Positions 7,805 to 16,112 of a stretch of 64,000 nt of DNA are shown here, one piece after another. A model generated the notes under the pieces. The model was not told where the DNA came from. It saw nothing but the letters and a program-made list of their open reading frames with translations, and made no database searches. Both the position numbers and the translations under genes were made by a program. Source of the stretch: Novosphingobium acidiphilum DSM 19966. GTDB lineage: Bacteria; Pseudomonadota; Alphaproteobacteria; Sphingomonadales; Sphingomonadaceae. The stretch is from contig NZ_AUBA01000013.1 of NCBI RefSeq assembly GCF_000429005.1, positions 49,082 to 113,081 on the forward strand, in the 5' to 3' direction. Position 1 is the first letter of the stretch, and the number at the start of each line of letters is the position of its first letter.

Positions 7805-9394
7805 TCACCGTGCCGCAGGGTCCTGGCGCGGCACCGGCGGCCCCGGAAAGCGATGCACATCGGCAAAATAGCGCGCCAGTTCGACCTGCAGCAGCACATC
7901 TTCGGCCATTCCGCCATATTCAACGCGCGCCGCCACATCGGTCGGGCGGTGATACCGTTCATCCATGAACTTATCCAGCCGCACCGGGTCGGAATAGGCG
8001 CTCGACACCATGACCGCGGGCACATCGTGCTGGATGAACACCCAGCCATCCTGACGACGGACATACGTGTTGGCCGCCGGGATCGAAACCTGGCGCCGAT
8101 GCATCGATTTCAGGACAGTGGCGATGCTGTCATCCAGATCGGTCATCCCGCTGCCGATCACGCTGACCGGCAGGCCTGGTCCGACCAGTCCTGTGGAATC
8201 GACATTGAGCACGGCCATGATCGAATCGAGCGGCAAAGGCGGATTTTCGGTGAAGGCCAGCGCACCCAGCAGGCCGAGTTCCTCGCCCGTGGTGGCCAGC
8301 ACATAGATATCGCGATCAACAGGACGCCCACTGGCCAGAATCCGTGCTGCTTCGGTGATGACAGCCAACCCGCTGGCATTGTCGACCGCGCCATTGCAGA
8401 TCAGGTGTTCGGCCGGCGGATCGGCGCAACGCCCGAAATGGTCCCAATGCGCCACCAGCAGCACCGCGCCCAGATCGTGTCTGCGGCCCTCGATCTTGCC
8501 GATCAGATTGTGCGTATGGATCCGCGTTTCACTGCCCGTCGCCTCCAGCGTGGCGGTGATACCAAGCGGCCGTGGCACAAATCCGGGGCCCGCGCTGGCG
8601 CTGCGCAGCACGGCGAAAGAGCCGGGATTTGCCGCGTCGAACAAAGCTTCGGCCGCCTGTGGTGAAATATAGGCCTGCAGATCGCCACCCATCCTTTGTC
8701 CGGCAATGGCATAACCCGGCCGGCGTCGGCGGGCGATGACATCGTCGATGGGGCGGGTGCCATCGAGCACGGTGATCACCGCAGCGGCGCCTGCATCGAG
8801 CAGGCGCCCGGCGCGTTCATCGGGCGATGTGCCCTCTGGCGCCTGGCTGTCGAAGATGACCGCCACGCGGCCCGCCAGTTCGGTGCGCGCGGTTTCAGGA
8901 TTGAGATCGCCGCCGACCAGCAACAGTGGCGCTTCTTCGATCAGGCTGCGCAAGCCCGAGGTGACCACAAATACCCCGCCCGCGTCGATCGCGATATGCC
9001 GCCTGCCGTGCATGAACACCGCACGGCTTCCTTGCGGGGTGCGTTCAACCAGTTCGACCGGTGCAAACCAGGCGTTGCCCGGATCGTTGGTTCCGCTGAC
9101 CATGCCGATATCGAACCATTGCTGCGCCAGATAGCGCAAGGTCCTGGTTTCGCCATCGGTGCCCGGTTCGCGTCCGGCAAATTCATCGCTGGCCAGCGTT
9201 TCGACATGACGGCGCAGCGCCGCCTCGATCGGATGGTCACGCGACGGTACGGCGACGGCAGCCGTGCTGCGGTTTGCGGGGCGCGCCGCGGTTGCCGCAT
9301 CGGGCGCACAAACCGCCAGCAGGCACACGGCCAAAAGCCGCGCCGCCGGCCCGATGGCCTTGCGCGTCTGTTCGCCGTTCTGCCCAAACGCCAT
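7805..9394 (-). CDS. Secreted M28-family zinc metallopeptidase
   Basis: A 529-residue product with an N-terminal signal sequence (hydrophobic core ARLLAVCLLAVCAPDAATA) and an inserted PA-like domain, then the M28 catalytic core: AHWDHFG (zinc-binding His and Asp), GAVDNASG (bridging Asp), TTGEELGLLG (catalytic Glu pair) and a late zinc-binding His. M28 enzymes are aminopeptidases or carboxypeptidases; the substrate is not evident. The start at 9394 is chosen to give a proper signal peptide; an open frame reaches 9631 but the extra 79 residues look non-coding. Co-directional with guaB, 79 bases upstream of it. Confidence 0.88.
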   Translation of the reverse strand: MAFGQNGEQTRKAIGPAARLLAVCLLAVCAPDAATAARPANRSTAAVAVPSRDHPIEAALRRHVETLASDEFAGREPGTDGETRTLRYLAQQWFDIGMVSGTNDPGNAWFAPVELVERTPQGSRAVFMHGRRHIAIDAGGVFVVTSGLRSLIEEAPLLLVGGDLNPETARTELAGRVAVIFDSQAPEGTSPDERAGRLLDAGAAAVITVLDGTRPIDDVIARRRRPGYAIAGQRMGGDLQAYISPQAAEALFDAANPGSFAVLRSASAGPGFVPRPLGITATLEATGSETRIHTHNLIGKIEGRRHDLGAVLLVAHWDHFGRCADPPAEHLICNGAVDNASGLAVITEAARILASGRPVDRDIYVLATTGEELGLLGALAFTENPPLPLDSIMAVLNVDSTGLVGPGLPVSVIGSGMTDLDDSIATVLKSMHRRQVSIPAANTYVRRQDGWVFIQHDVPAVMVSSAYSDPVRLDKFMDERYHRPTDVAARVEYGGMAEDVLLQVELARYFADVHRFPGPPVPRQDPAAR

Positions 9395-9864
9395 TGCCCG
9401 GTCCCGATGCACACCCGCAGCCAACTGCGTACCAACACCCTGCCTGACAAATGGTGCGTTTCGACGCAAGCGCCCATTTCGGCAAAGTGTTGCTAACTCT
9501 GCGTGAAGCGCGTGCCCGGTGGCTGCGGGGGCCTGCCGCGTGGTCTGCGCTGCGGAGGCGCACCGGCACCATGTTAATATTCTGAAATGACGCCAAGGGC
9601 CTGGTCGGTATTCAGCGCCATCGTTAGCCAAGCCAAAATTTTAAAATCCATTTTCAAATCGGCTGTTTTTCGATGTCATTCGATAATATTGCGACCGAAT
9701 TAACAATGGTTTGTTAATATCTTTGTCCGGTCCAAAGTTCATCTTAGCGGTGTATTGGCAATACCAATCGATGACACAGCGTCGTCATTTCACCATCGAC
9801 CGTTGATAAATCAGTCTGGTGATATCGGTCACGCCTGACCCACACTTTGAATGTTCGGATTGCC
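9395..9864. other. AT-rich divergent intergenic region
   Basis: This 470-base region between the M28 peptidase gene and a rightward secreted-protein gene carries no convincing gene. From about 9590 to 9780 the sequence is markedly richer in A and T than its surroundings, with AAAATTTTAAAAT and repeated TTAAT tracts, and contains a perfect palindrome at 9699-9718. This is what a regulated divergent promoter region, or a binding site for an AT-preferring nucleoid protein, would look like. Confidence 0.5.
9699..9718. promoter_or_regulatory. Perfect palindrome, candidate operator
   Basis: ATTAACAATGGTTTGTTAAT: 8-base arms ATTAACAA / TTGTTAAT around a TGGT spacer, in the AT-rich promoter region. 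It lies about 150 bases before the start of the rightward secreted-protein gene. The arrangement suits a dimeric DNA-binding protein; the regulator is unknown. Confidence 0.45.
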
Positions 9865-10896
9865 ATGCGGAAATATCGCCAATTATTTGGTATAAGCTTT
9901 CGGGTTGTTGCTGGAATCATTTTTTCGCAATTGGCGGGCAATATTGCGAACGCGCGCAAGGTCAGGACACCGTTCGCCATGATCGTATCGCCCGCATCAA
10001 CCGACACTTTGCCCGAGCTGGCGTGGTCCATTCGTGACCGCGCCAAACTGGCGGTGGCAGACGAGGAAAGCGGCCGCAACGGCGCGTTTGTCGGCATTGC
10101 GTGCAATGGCTCGGCGGACGGGGCATCGCATTTCGTCTTTGGTGTGGCAGTTGCGCCAGCCAACGCCGCGCTGCTGAAAGTGCTTCGCCGCAGGGTCGGC
10201 ACCCTGATCGTGGCCACCCAGGCAACGACGCTGGCCACACGCTTCACGCTTGCGCCGCACAACAGCGGGGCAGCTCCGCTCGGCAAACTGTCGGCCGACT
10301 TTATTGCCGATCTCGACGTGCCGCAGTTCGCAGCGATCGCCTCGGCCAGATCTATTGTGATCACCACCAACGGGCAGACATTCCGCTTCAGCGGCAAAGG
10401 CTCGGCCGAGGCCATGGCCCACCTTGCCTGCCCGGTTCCTGGCGCAATCGCTGCTGCCATGCCAGCGCATCGTGCGACGGGCATCGTGCCGGTGCGGCCA
10501 ACAACCGGTGCAACCTATGGCAAACGCGCCGCCAGCGCCACTTCTCCACCTGTCAGGGCGAGCGCGGCCTGCCGCAACGGGCCGCGCAACGACCGGATAC
10601 TTGCCGCGGTTGGTACTGCTGATCACCGGGGACGGGCCGTAACGCCCGCTGCCGCGATGGGCATGGATGCAAGGTCTTCGCAAGTCTATCGCGATAATCC
10701 AAGCGTGGCGGCATTCCTGATCAAAGCGGATGGCGTGCGCAATCCCGGACACGCATTGTCGGGGGTTGCCCTGAACCGGCTGATGAAAGCCCAGGGCATG
10801 AATGTCGTCCGCAGTCAGATGGCCGTCGATGAATCCATTCGCGAGGCGGTGCGTTCGGTGGCCGATGTCGCCAAAATCTGCACCGCGCAAGGCTGA
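9865..10896 (+). CDS. Predicted secreted protein of unknown function
   Basis: I do not recognise this 343-residue protein. It begins with basic residues and a hydrophobic stretch (MRKYRQLFGISFRVVAGIIF) ending in an ANA signal-peptidase-like site near residue 30. The segment at about 85-200 includes SIVITTNGQTFRFSGKGSAE followed by AMAHLACP, a pattern (beta hairpin, then helix, then Cys) seen at the end of many small exported alphaproteobacterial domains that score a stress or inhibitor state; that resemblance is weak. The C-terminal part (from about 290, RSSQVYRDNPSVAAFLIKAD) looks like a second small domain. ATG 9865 chosen for the signal peptide; the ribosome site is poor. Base composition is somewhat lower in GC at the 5' end. 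Confidence 0.6.
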   Translation: MRKYRQLFGISFRVVAGIIFSQLAGNIANARKVRTPFAMIVSPASTDTLPELAWSIRDRAKLAVADEESGRNGAFVGIACNGSADGASHFVFGVAVAPANAALLKVLRRRVGTLIVATQATTLATRFTLAPHNSGAAPLGKLSADFIADLDVPQFAAIASARSIVITTNGQTFRFSGKGSAEAMAHLACPVPGAIAAAMPAHRATGIVPVRPTTGATYGKRAASATSPPVRASAACRNGPRNDRILAAVGTADHRGRAVTPAAAMGMDARSSQVYRDNPSVAAFLIKADGVRNPGHALSGVALNRLMKAQGMNVVRSQMAVDESIREAVRSVADVAKICTAQG

Positions 10897-10983
10897 TCCC
10901 GCCTGAAACAGGCACCGTCAACGCGGCCCACCCGGCCACGTCGACGGTGTTGCAACCGCACGATGGCGTGCTGCGGTGTCGCG

Positions 10984-11403
10984 TCAGTAATGATGATGAT
11001 GGTGGTGATGGTGCGGCCGGGCCCACACGTGCCCATCCCAGTTGTAACCGTGCGACCGGTACCAGTCAGAGTGGTGGTTGTGCCAATACGGCGGCGGGCC
11101 CTGGATCCACACCTGGCCGTTCCAGAAAAAGCCGTGATGCCGGTACCACCAGGCGCTGTGATGATGGTGGTGGTGATGCAGATTGATCCCGATATTGATC
11201 CCCGCGGGGATCACCTGCGGGCTGTTCGCCGCCATGGCATTGTCGGCGTGAATGCGCGCCATGGCGTCGGGTACGGGTTCAAGCAGTTCGGCATAGCTGT
11301 GCGCGGCCGGAATGGGATCGGCCATGGCCATCGGTGCCAGCACCGCGCCGCCTGCTAGGGCAACAGCCCCGGCACCTGCCAACATCAAAGTCTTGCGTGT
11401 CAT
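10984..11403 (-). CDS. Exported histidine-rich protein with natural polyhistidine runs
   Basis: A 139-residue protein with a signal peptide (MTRKTLMLAGAGAVALAGGA, cleavage near AMA-DP). The mature part has seven consecutive His at about residues 76-82 and eight His at the C-terminus followed by Tyr, separated by Trp/Tyr/His-rich repeats of the type WYRHHGFFWNGQVW and WYRSHGYNWDGHVW. Such clusters bind Ni, Zn, Co or Cu in other proteins, so a periplasmic metal buffer or sink is a plausible inference; no enzyme motif is present. The start at 11403 is set by GGAAAGGA upstream. It follows the gene ending at 11485 by 81 bases on the same strand. Confidence 0.8.
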   Translation of the reverse strand: MTRKTLMLAGAGAVALAGGAVLAPMAMADPIPAAHSYAELLEPVPDAMARIHADNAMAANSPQVIPAGINIGINLHHHHHHHSAWWYRHHGFFWNGQVWIQGPPPYWHNHHSDWYRSHGYNWDGHVWARPHHHHHHHHY

Positions 11404-11484
11404 GACTGTGGTCCTTTCCTGAAACAAGCCCTACCCTGAAACTTCGATAAACCGGCATGCCCGAGCACAGCCTGAACATGCGCT

Positions 11485-12246
11485 TCATCCCCCGTTCAGC
11501 GCAGGATCGTCCGCATCGCTGGCGCGTGGTGCACCCCGTGCCCGGGCTGCGCGGTACAAATTGCGATAGGTCCCGTCGAAAATGGTGTTGGTGTCCGACA
11601 TCCACTGGGTGCCTTCGGCCAGCCGGTCGCGGCTGATGGCCATGCGCCGCGCGCGCAATTCGCGTTGCGCAGCGTCTTCGGCGCTCATTGGTGCCAGCTC
11701 GATATCCGGATCTTCGGGAATCACGACAAAGGCCATCATCGGTTCGCCAGGGCGGAACACATGGGTGACGCCCGGCGGCGGCGCGCGAAAAATGGCAAAG
11801 AACACCATGGGCCACCATTCGGAGCGAATCAAGGCGGGCACGGCCAGCGGCGTGGTGTGGGTCGGATCGGCAAAATAGCGCGGGTGCGGCTCGGTGCGCA
11901 CCGCAAAGCCCGGCGGCACCGCGATATCGAGCGACAATTGATAGGAATAATAATCCGGCCCGAAGGGACGAAACGGAGGCCAGGCGGCTTCACCCTCGGG
12001 CGGCGGGCCCCACTCGGCATCGAGCCGGACCTGCCCGTCCTGGGTGGTCACGCGCAATTCCGCCTCGAACGGATAGAGCAGTTCCAGGCCATAGCGCGCG
12101 CTTTCCGAAAACGGCAGACAATGCCACGGTTGTTCGTGGTTGCCGTCGGCGCGCGGCTGCTTGTCGCCGGCCCAACCCGGAACGCTGATACGGATTGGTC
12201 GGGGTGCAGGCCGGTTGCCCTGCATGCGATAGGTTACTTTTGGCAT
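11485..12246 (-). CDS. Conserved protein of unknown function (resembles DUF6065)
   Basis: A 253-residue soluble protein without signal peptide or membrane helix. The N-terminal half contains CLPFSESARYGLELLYPFEA and the middle a proline- and aromatic-rich stretch (YFADPTHTTPLAVPALIRSE, EWWPMVFFAIFRAPPPG), a pattern I associate with the DUF6065 family, though I cannot run a search. The C-terminal 60 residues are charged and probably helical (EDAAQRELRARRMAISRDRL). The ATG at 12246 has a strong AAGGGGG site; the open frame extends upstream but overlaps the divergent acetyltransferase leader. No function can be assigned. Confidence 0.7.
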   Translation of the reverse strand: MPKVTYRMQGNRPAPRPIRISVPGWAGDKQPRADGNHEQPWHCLPFSESARYGLELLYPFEAELRVTTQDGQVRLDAEWGPPPEGEAAWPPFRPFGPDYYSYQLSLDIAVPPGFAVRTEPHPRYFADPTHTTPLAVPALIRSEWWPMVFFAIFRAPPPGVTHVFRPGEPMMAFVVIPEDPDIELAPMSAEDAAQRELRARRMAISRDRLAEGTQWMSDTNTIFDGTYRNLYRAARARGAPRASDADDPALNGG

Positions 12247-12332
12247 TGCGCCCCCTTGCACGATCGGGTTTGACGAGTGCACGCAGTCTTGCCGATGTGG
12301 CCTGTCGCGCCGATGAACACCAGGAACCAGAA

Positions 12333-12827
12333 TTGACCGAAACTGTCGCACTGCGCAGCGCCACGCTGGACGATACGGCCGCAATCGTCGCGCTGAACGA
12401 TGCGGTGGTTGCGGTAACCAGCCCGATGGATGCCGCGCGTTTACGCGCGCTGCACGCGGTGAGTACGTACTGTACGGTGGTTGAACGCGGATCGCAGGTC
12501 ATCGGGTTCATTCTGGCGATGCAGAACGGCGCCGCGTATGACAATGGCAATTTCGACTGGTTCGCCGATCGGCTGACCCGCTTTGTCTATATCGACCGGG
12601 TCGTGATCGGCGATGCCGCACGCGGCCTGGGTCTGGGCACCACGCTGTACGACCACCTCGCCACCCAGGCGCGGCGGCGCGGAAGCCTGATCATGGCGGC
12701 CGAGATCGATCTGGTTCCCGCCAATCCCGGATCAATCGCGTTCCATCGCAAATACGGCTTTGTCGAACTCGGCACGCGCACGCTCGACAGCGGCAAGATC
12801 GTGTCGATGCAGGTCACCGGGCTTTAG
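12333..12827 (+). CDS. GNAT-family N-acetyltransferase
   Basis: The 164-residue protein starts LTETVALRSATLDDTAAIVA and shows the GNAT fold: the acetyl-CoA pyrophosphate loop ARGLGLGTTLYDHL at about residues 92-105, and the late motif NPGSIAFHRKYGFVELG (beta4-beta5 region). The acceptor substrate is unknown. The start is probably TTG at 12333, eight bases after AGGAA; an open frame continues upstream to 12195 but overlaps the divergent gene's 5' end and reads as non-coding. Transcribed away from the gene starting at 12246, so the two share a short, partly overlapping promoter region. Confidence 0.82.
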   Translation: MTETVALRSATLDDTAAIVALNDAVVAVTSPMDAARLRALHAVSTYCTVVERGSQVIGFILAMQNGAAYDNGNFDWFADRLTRFVYIDRVVIGDAARGLGLGTTLYDHLATQARRRGSLIMAAEIDLVPANPGSIAFHRKYGFVELGTRTLDSGKIVSMQVTGL

Positions 12828-12858
12828 GCGCTGCGGACCTTGTCCGCAGCGGCTCGAT

Positions 12859-13164
12859 TCAGGCCCTTTTGCGGACGAATTCAGCCCGCAACACCAGTCC
12901 CTTGATACCGTCAAAGCGGCAGTCGATTTCCTGCGCGTCGCCGGTCAGGCGGATCGATTTGATCAACGTGCCGCGTTTCAGTGTCTGGCCCGCACCTTTG
13001 ACGTCCAGATCCTTGATCAAGGTCACCTGATCGCCATCGGCCAACAGATTGCCCACCGAATCGCGCACTTCGACGCGGCCTTCGGCTGCCTTGCGTTCGG
13101 CCAGTTGCGACGCCGGCAGCCATTCGCCGGTGTCTTCGTCGTATACATAGTCATCGTCGGTCAT
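12859..13164 (-). CDS. PhnA-domain protein lacking the zinc ribbon
   Basis: A 101-residue protein whose C-terminal two thirds match the PhnA domain: VGNLLADGDQVTLIKDLDVK, then GTLIKSIRLTGDAQEIDCRF and a final LRAEFVRKRA. Standard PhnA/YjdM proteins start with a Cys4 zinc ribbon; here it is replaced by an acidic segment (MTDDDYVYDEDTGEWLPASQ) with no cysteines. Despite the historic name there is no good evidence that this domain acts on phosphonates; function is unknown. The start at 13164 has AGGA six bases upstream. It sits downstream of the sdhA terminator and needs its own promoter. Confidence 0.83.
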   Translation of the reverse strand: MTDDDYVYDEDTGEWLPASQLAERKAAEGRVEVRDSVGNLLADGDQVTLIKDLDVKGAGQTLKRGTLIKSIRLTGDAQEIDCRFDGIKGLVLRAEFVRKRA

Positions 13165-13247
13165 AGGTTTTCCTGCACCCGGCGCCCCACGATCGGGTGC
13201 GCCGGACTGTCGGGCCCGCATCTGCCTTTTGGTCGTCCGTGCCAAGC

Positions 13248-13278
13248 AAAAAGGGCCGGGGTGCTGCCACCCCGGCCC
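13248..13278 (-). terminator. Rho-independent terminator of the sdhCDA operon
   Basis: An 11-base perfect stem, GGGCCGGGGTG with its complement (13253-13263 / 13268-13278), and a 4-base loop. On the minus strand it is followed by a T run (complement of AAAAA at 13248-13252). It lies 25 bases beyond the sdhA stop codon, so it ends the operon. Confidence 0.9.
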
Positions 13279-13303
13279 ACAATTGTCGCAAGCGTGCCGT
13301 GGC

Positions 13304-15109
13304 TCAGTACACGCGCGCCTTTGGCTTGATATACGTGGCATCGTCGGTCAGCGTGTATTCGTGGACCGGGCGATAATCGATGCGGACTTCGCCGCCCTGC
13401 CCGCCCCAGCCGTTGAACCAGGTGGCGGTGTGCTTCATCCAGTTGGCATCGTCGCGATTGGGGAAATCCTCGTGCGCGTGGGCGCCGCGGCTTTCCTTGC
13501 GGTTGAATGCGCTGTGCATGGTGACCGCGGCCTGGCTGATCAGGTTGTCCAGCTCAAGCGTTTCCACCAGATCCGAATTCCAGATCAGCGAACGGTCGGA
13601 CACCCCGATGTCCTGCATCTGTTCGTAGATCGCCGCCAGCTTGACTTTGCCTTCGGCCATCAGTTCGTCGGTACGGAACACCGCGGCGTGCTGGCTCATT
13701 GCGCGCTGCATTTCGGTGCGGATCTTGGCCGTGGGCGAACCGCCCTTGGCATTGCGGAAATGATCGAGCCGCGACAGCGCCAGATCGGCGCTGTCTGCGG
13801 GCAGTGCCGCATGCGCGGTGCCCGGTTTGATCAGTTCCTTCAGGCGCAAGCCGGTGGCGCGGCCAAACACGACGAGGTCGATCAGCGAATTCGAGCCCAG
13901 ACGGTTTGCGCCATGGACCGACACGCACGCCGCCTCACCCACGGCAAACAGCCCGGGCACGATCGTTTCGGGATTGCCATCGGGCCCGATCGTCATGACT
14001 TCGCCATGATAATTGGCCGGGATCCCGCCCATGTTGTAGTGCACGGTTGGCACCACGGGCAGCGGCTGGCGCGTCAGGTCGACACCGGCAAAGATCTTGC
14101 CCGATTCGGTGATGCCTGGCAGGCGTTCGCCCAGCACCTTGGGATCAATGTGATCGAGGTGCAGATAGATGTGGTCCTTGTGCGGGCCAACACCGCGGCC
14201 TTCACGGATTTCCAGCGCCATTGAGCGCGAAACGACATCGCGGCTGGCCAGATCCTTGGCCGAGGGGGCATAGCGTTCCATGAACCGCTCGCCCTCGGAA
14301 TTGGTCAGATAGCCGCCTTCGCCGCGCGCACCTTCGGTGATCAGCACGCCCGCACCATAGATGCCGGTGGGGTGGAACTGCACGAATTCCATATCCTGCA
14401 ACGGCAGGCCCGCGCGCAGCACCATGCCGCCGCCATCGCCGGTGCAGGTATGCGCCGACGTTGCGGTGAAATAGCTGCGGCCATAGCCGCCTGTGGCCAG
14501 CACGACCGAATGCGAACGGAACCGGTGGATCGACCCGTCATCCATGCACAGCGCGATCACGCCCCGGCACGCGCCATTTTCCATGATCAGGTCAATGGCG
14601 AAATATTCGATGAAGAAGTCGGCGTCGTACTTCAGCGATTGCTGGTACAAGGCGTGCAGCATGGCATGGCCGGTGCGATCGGCCGCGGCGCAGGTGCGCT
14701 GCACCGGGGGGCCTTCGCCCATGTTCTGCATGTGGCCGCCGAACGGACGCTGATAGATCGTGCCATCGGCATTGCGGCTGAACGGAACGCCTGCGTGTTC
14801 CAGTTCATAGACCGCGGCGGGCGCTTCGCGCACCATGTATTCGATCGCGTCCTGATCGCCCAGCCAGTCCGACCCCTTGACGGTGTCGTACATGTGCCAT
14901 TGCCAGTGATCGGGCGTGTTGTTGCACAGCGATGCGGCAATTCCGCCCTGCGCCGCCACGGTGTGCGAACGCGTAGGAAACACCTTGGTAATGCACGCGG
15001 TGCGCAGGCCGGCCTGCGCCGCGCCCATCGTGGCGCGCAGGCCCGAACCACCCGCGCCGACAACCACAACGTCATACGTATGGTCGATGATCTTGTATGC
15101 GGCAGTCAT
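13304..15109 (-). CDS. sdhA: Succinate dehydrogenase flavoprotein subunit
   Basis: The 601-residue catalytic subunit of complex II oxidises succinate to fumarate. It has the FAD-binding motif VVVVGAGGSGLRA at about residues 14-26, the histidine that carries covalent FAD (SHTVAAQGG, His 49), the substrate-site HPTGIYGAG and the C-terminal domain ending YIKPKARVY. Length is normal. The start lies 3 bases after the sdhD stop. A terminator follows directly, and no iron-sulfur subunit gene (sdhB) is present next to it, which is unusual. Confidence 0.98.
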   Translation of the reverse strand: MTAAYKIIDHTYDVVVVGAGGSGLRATMGAAQAGLRTACITKVFPTRSHTVAAQGGIAASLCNNTPDHWQWHMYDTVKGSDWLGDQDAIEYMVREAPAAVYELEHAGVPFSRNADGTIYQRPFGGHMQNMGEGPPVQRTCAAADRTGHAMLHALYQQSLKYDADFFIEYFAIDLIMENGACRGVIALCMDDGSIHRFRSHSVVLATGGYGRSYFTATSAHTCTGDGGGMVLRAGLPLQDMEFVQFHPTGIYGAGVLITEGARGEGGYLTNSEGERFMERYAPSAKDLASRDVVSRSMALEIREGRGVGPHKDHIYLHLDHIDPKVLGERLPGITESGKIFAGVDLTRQPLPVVPTVHYNMGGIPANYHGEVMTIGPDGNPETIVPGLFAVGEAACVSVHGANRLGSNSLIDLVVFGRATGLRLKELIKPGTAHAALPADSADLALSRLDHFRNAKGGSPTAKIRTEMQRAMSQHAAVFRTDELMAEGKVKLAAIYEQMQDIGVSDRSLIWNSDLVETLELDNLISQAAVTMHSAFNRKESRGAHAHEDFPNRDDANWMKHTATWFNGWGGQGGEVRIDYRPVHEYTLTDDATYIKPKARVY

Positions 15110-15112
15110 GGC

Positions 15113-15496
15113 TCAAGCGCCTCCCAGGGCAATGCGGATCACCGAGACGATGCCGTACGCGGCGGCAGCAACCGGCACGAAATTGACCAGCACCCACGCC
15201 ACCAGTTTGCCCGGCGCTTCGTGGACATAGTCTTCCAGCATCACCTGCACGCCAAGGCGCGCGTGATAGAACGTGTTGATGAACGTCAGCACCATGGCGG
15301 TGGCCGCCAACGGCTGCGCCAGCCAGGCGTGCACGGTGGCAAAGTCATAGGCCGGCAGCAGCGCCAGGCTGATGATGATATAAGGCACCAGCACCAGGTT
15401 GCCCACCGCGGTCAGCCGCGAGGCAAGCCAGTGATGCGTGCCCGAATGGCTTGAGCCCAGCCCGCGCACGCGGCCGATTGATGTACCGTTACCCAT
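15113..15496 (-). CDS. sdhD: Succinate dehydrogenase membrane anchor subunit D
   Basis: A 127-residue protein with three hydrophobic helices (about residues 28-48, 58-78 and 98-122). The segment INTFYHARLGVQVMLEDYVH contains the conserved His and Asp of SdhD that contribute to haem b ligation and the ubiquinone pocket. Together with SdhC it anchors complex II in the inner membrane. One base separates its start from the sdhC stop, consistent with translational coupling. Confidence 0.95.
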   Translation of the reverse strand: MGNGTSIGRVRGLGSSHSGTHHWLASRLTAVGNLVLVPYIIISLALLPAYDFATVHAWLAQPLAATAMVLTFINTFYHARLGVQVMLEDYVHEAPGKLVAWVLVNFVPVAAAAYGIVSVIRIALGGA

Positions 15497-15497
15497 A

Positions 15498-15926
15498 TCA
15501 GCCTCTTGTCAACACAAACGCCCAGAACAGGACGGTTGCGGCCACCGAAAACACCAGCGTCAGGATTGACCAGCGCGCATTGGCATTGAGTTCGTATCCC
15601 GCGCCGATATCGAGCACCAGGTGGCGCACGCCGGTCGCCATGTGCTGGAAAAACGCCCACGTCAGGCCGAACAGCACCATCTTGCCCAGGATCGCGGTCA
15701 GCCACGCGGGCGATGCGCCATTGCCGGTCCACACATACGTGATGAAGGTCTGGTAGCTCTGTTCGCCACCGGCAACTGCACCGACCCACCACAGCAACAG
15801 GCCCAGGCCCGCAAAGGCCAGCCCGTTCCCGGTGATACGATGCAGGATCGAAACCAGCATGGCCGGACCCCAGCGCCAGATCTGGAGATGCGGCGAAATC
15901 GGCCGGTTGCTGCGTGCCTGCGCCAT
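15498..15926 (-). CDS. sdhC: Succinate dehydrogenase cytochrome b556 subunit
   Basis: A 142-residue membrane anchor. The N-terminal RPISPHLQIWRWGPAMLVSI followed by LHRITG is the SdhC signature (SPHL and the quinone-site Ser and Arg). Three transmembrane helices follow, and HMATGVRHLVLD carries the haem-ligand His. The start is well supported by GAGGAG six to seven bases upstream. It is the first gene of sdhCDA; the promoter must lie in the 186 bases shared with the divergent dehydrogenase gene. Confidence 0.96.
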   Translation of the reverse strand: MAQARSNRPISPHLQIWRWGPAMLVSILHRITGNGLAFAGLGLLLWWVGAVAGGEQSYQTFITYVWTGNGASPAWLTAILGKMVLFGLTWAFFQHMATGVRHLVLDIGAGYELNANARWSILTLVFSVAATVLFWAFVLTRG

Positions 15927-16112
15927 GAAAACTCCTCAAAAACCGAACAGATATCGCGGCCGACAACGTCGGGTCGGGACATCAAGCGCGATTCGTATTA
16001 GTCGAAATGCCGCAGCGCGCAACCTGTGCCGCAGTGTCATGGACACAGGCATGATGGCGCAGGCCCAAGCCGTATGGTTGCAGGCACCGGCGCACCGGCC
16101 TAAAGGCCCGTC

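Noticed and set aside
10984..11008. Cloning-vector His tag at the C-terminus of the His-rich protein
   Set aside because: A second His run lies inside the protein, the gene has its own signal peptide and ribosome site, and no vector sequence flanks it.
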